A DNA stretch of 64,000 nucleotides, from NCBI RefSeq assembly GCF_047501535.1, contig NZ_JAZDRJ010000001.1:333289-397288 (forward strand), given 5' to 3'. This document shows, piece by piece, positions 63,874 to 64,000 of this stretch. Each line of letters starts with the position of its first letter. Positions within the stretch are counted from its first letter, which is position 1. Position numbers and translations under genes: made by a program. Source of the stretch: Yanghanlia sp047501535 (GTDB lineage Bacteria; Pseudomonadota; Gammaproteobacteria; Burkholderiales; Burkholderiaceae_B). Under the pieces are notes generated by a model. It was given only the letters and a program-made list of their open reading frames with translations. It did not search any database and was not told where the DNA came from.

Positions 63874-64000
63874 GTAAGCGTCCGCCCAACACACATTGAC
63901 CAACGGCCGCGTTAGCGGCCGTCAGTGTTTTGGGCTTTGGGTTGGCTGCGTTGGCTACGCCGTTTCGGGCTGCCACCGATGCGGCAGCAGTTCCTCTATC
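63874..64000 (-). mobile_element. Edge of an IS66-family insertion sequence
   Basis: GTAAGCGTCC at 63874 has the form of IS66-family terminal repeats. A stem ACGGCCGC/GCGGCCGT (63903-63922) follows, then the end of a minus-strand transposase frame. The element continues beyond the window; the strand refers to its transposase. Confidence 0.65.
63955..63999 (-). CDS. IS66-family transposase C-terminus (partial)
   Basis: The last 14 codons read IEELLPHRWQPETA and a TAG stop, matching the C-terminal end of IS66 TnpC transposases as I know it. The gene runs off the right edge. Its stop is about 80 bases inside the element end, the usual distance. Confidence 0.6.
   Translation of the reverse strand: MEELLPHRWQPETA

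Overview
The window looks like a chromosomal segment of a betaproteobacterium of the Alcaligenaceae (Bordetella/Achromobacter/Pusillimonas-like). I infer this from the rpe-gph-trpE gene order, three Bug-type tricarboxylate-transporter substrate-binding proteins each next to catabolic genes, many LysR/GntR/IclR regulators paired divergently with enzyme genes, and high GC. No search was run; all calls rest on reading the proteins and DNA, and gene symbols are given only where the family is clear.

Layout. 1-486: no firm gene, but a dense set of inverted repeats upstream of a Bcr/CflA-type exporter. 1764-7160 (minus): rpe, gph and trpE, interrupted by a divergently placed EAL-GGDEF protein; trpE has a readable Trp-rich leader peptide and an attenuator. 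7183-10568 (plus): mltA, a UbiH-family hydroxylase and dsbC. 10615-24636: a TerB-like protein, a GntR regulator facing an in-frame tcuA-tcuB chimera, mmsA with a LysR gene, a second Bcr/CflA transporter, a nitroreductase, a LysR/Bug/TPP-enzyme cluster, a three-domain MliC-to-META envelope protein and a MATE exporter. 24856-27711: an amidase, a methyltransferase and a glycine-zipper lipoprotein.

27937-39056 is one long minus-strand block. A CZB-type chemoreceptor, a single-domain response regulator and a giant hybrid kinase lie upstream of five envelope genes (COG3014 lipoprotein, YcfL-like, LpoB-like, a DUF6844-like protein and a CsgG-fold protein). This is the part whose biology is least described. 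39356-43931 holds a Bug protein, a fused CMD/AhpD protein, a flavin monooxygenase and a Crp/Fnr regulator. 44069-47054 is a metal locus: a P1B-type ATPase with a CPG motif, a separate HMA chaperone and a His-rich periplasmic protein, with two FNR-like sites between the divergent units. 47314-51630 carries an MFS gene, an orphan arsB, an ECF sigma factor and a cupredoxin/TTHB210-like pair. 51862-54961 is an IclR / M20 peptidase / Bug cluster with a perfect 16-bp palindrome at the divergent promoters.

The right end (55088-64000) is accessory DNA: a DUF2061 gene under a Fur-like site, a decayed glycosyltransferase, two subunits of an FAD sugar dehydrogenase without the expected cytochrome, an AbiEi-type antitoxin without its toxin, and then a 20-bp tRNA-Phe 3' end followed by a terminator. 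I read that last feature as the far end of an island integrated in a tRNA-Phe gene lying to the right. Inside it are IS3 and PAP2 remnants, a small unknown gene, trkA-trkH potassium uptake and the edge of an IS66-family element. No CRISPR array, rRNA or complete tRNA was seen.
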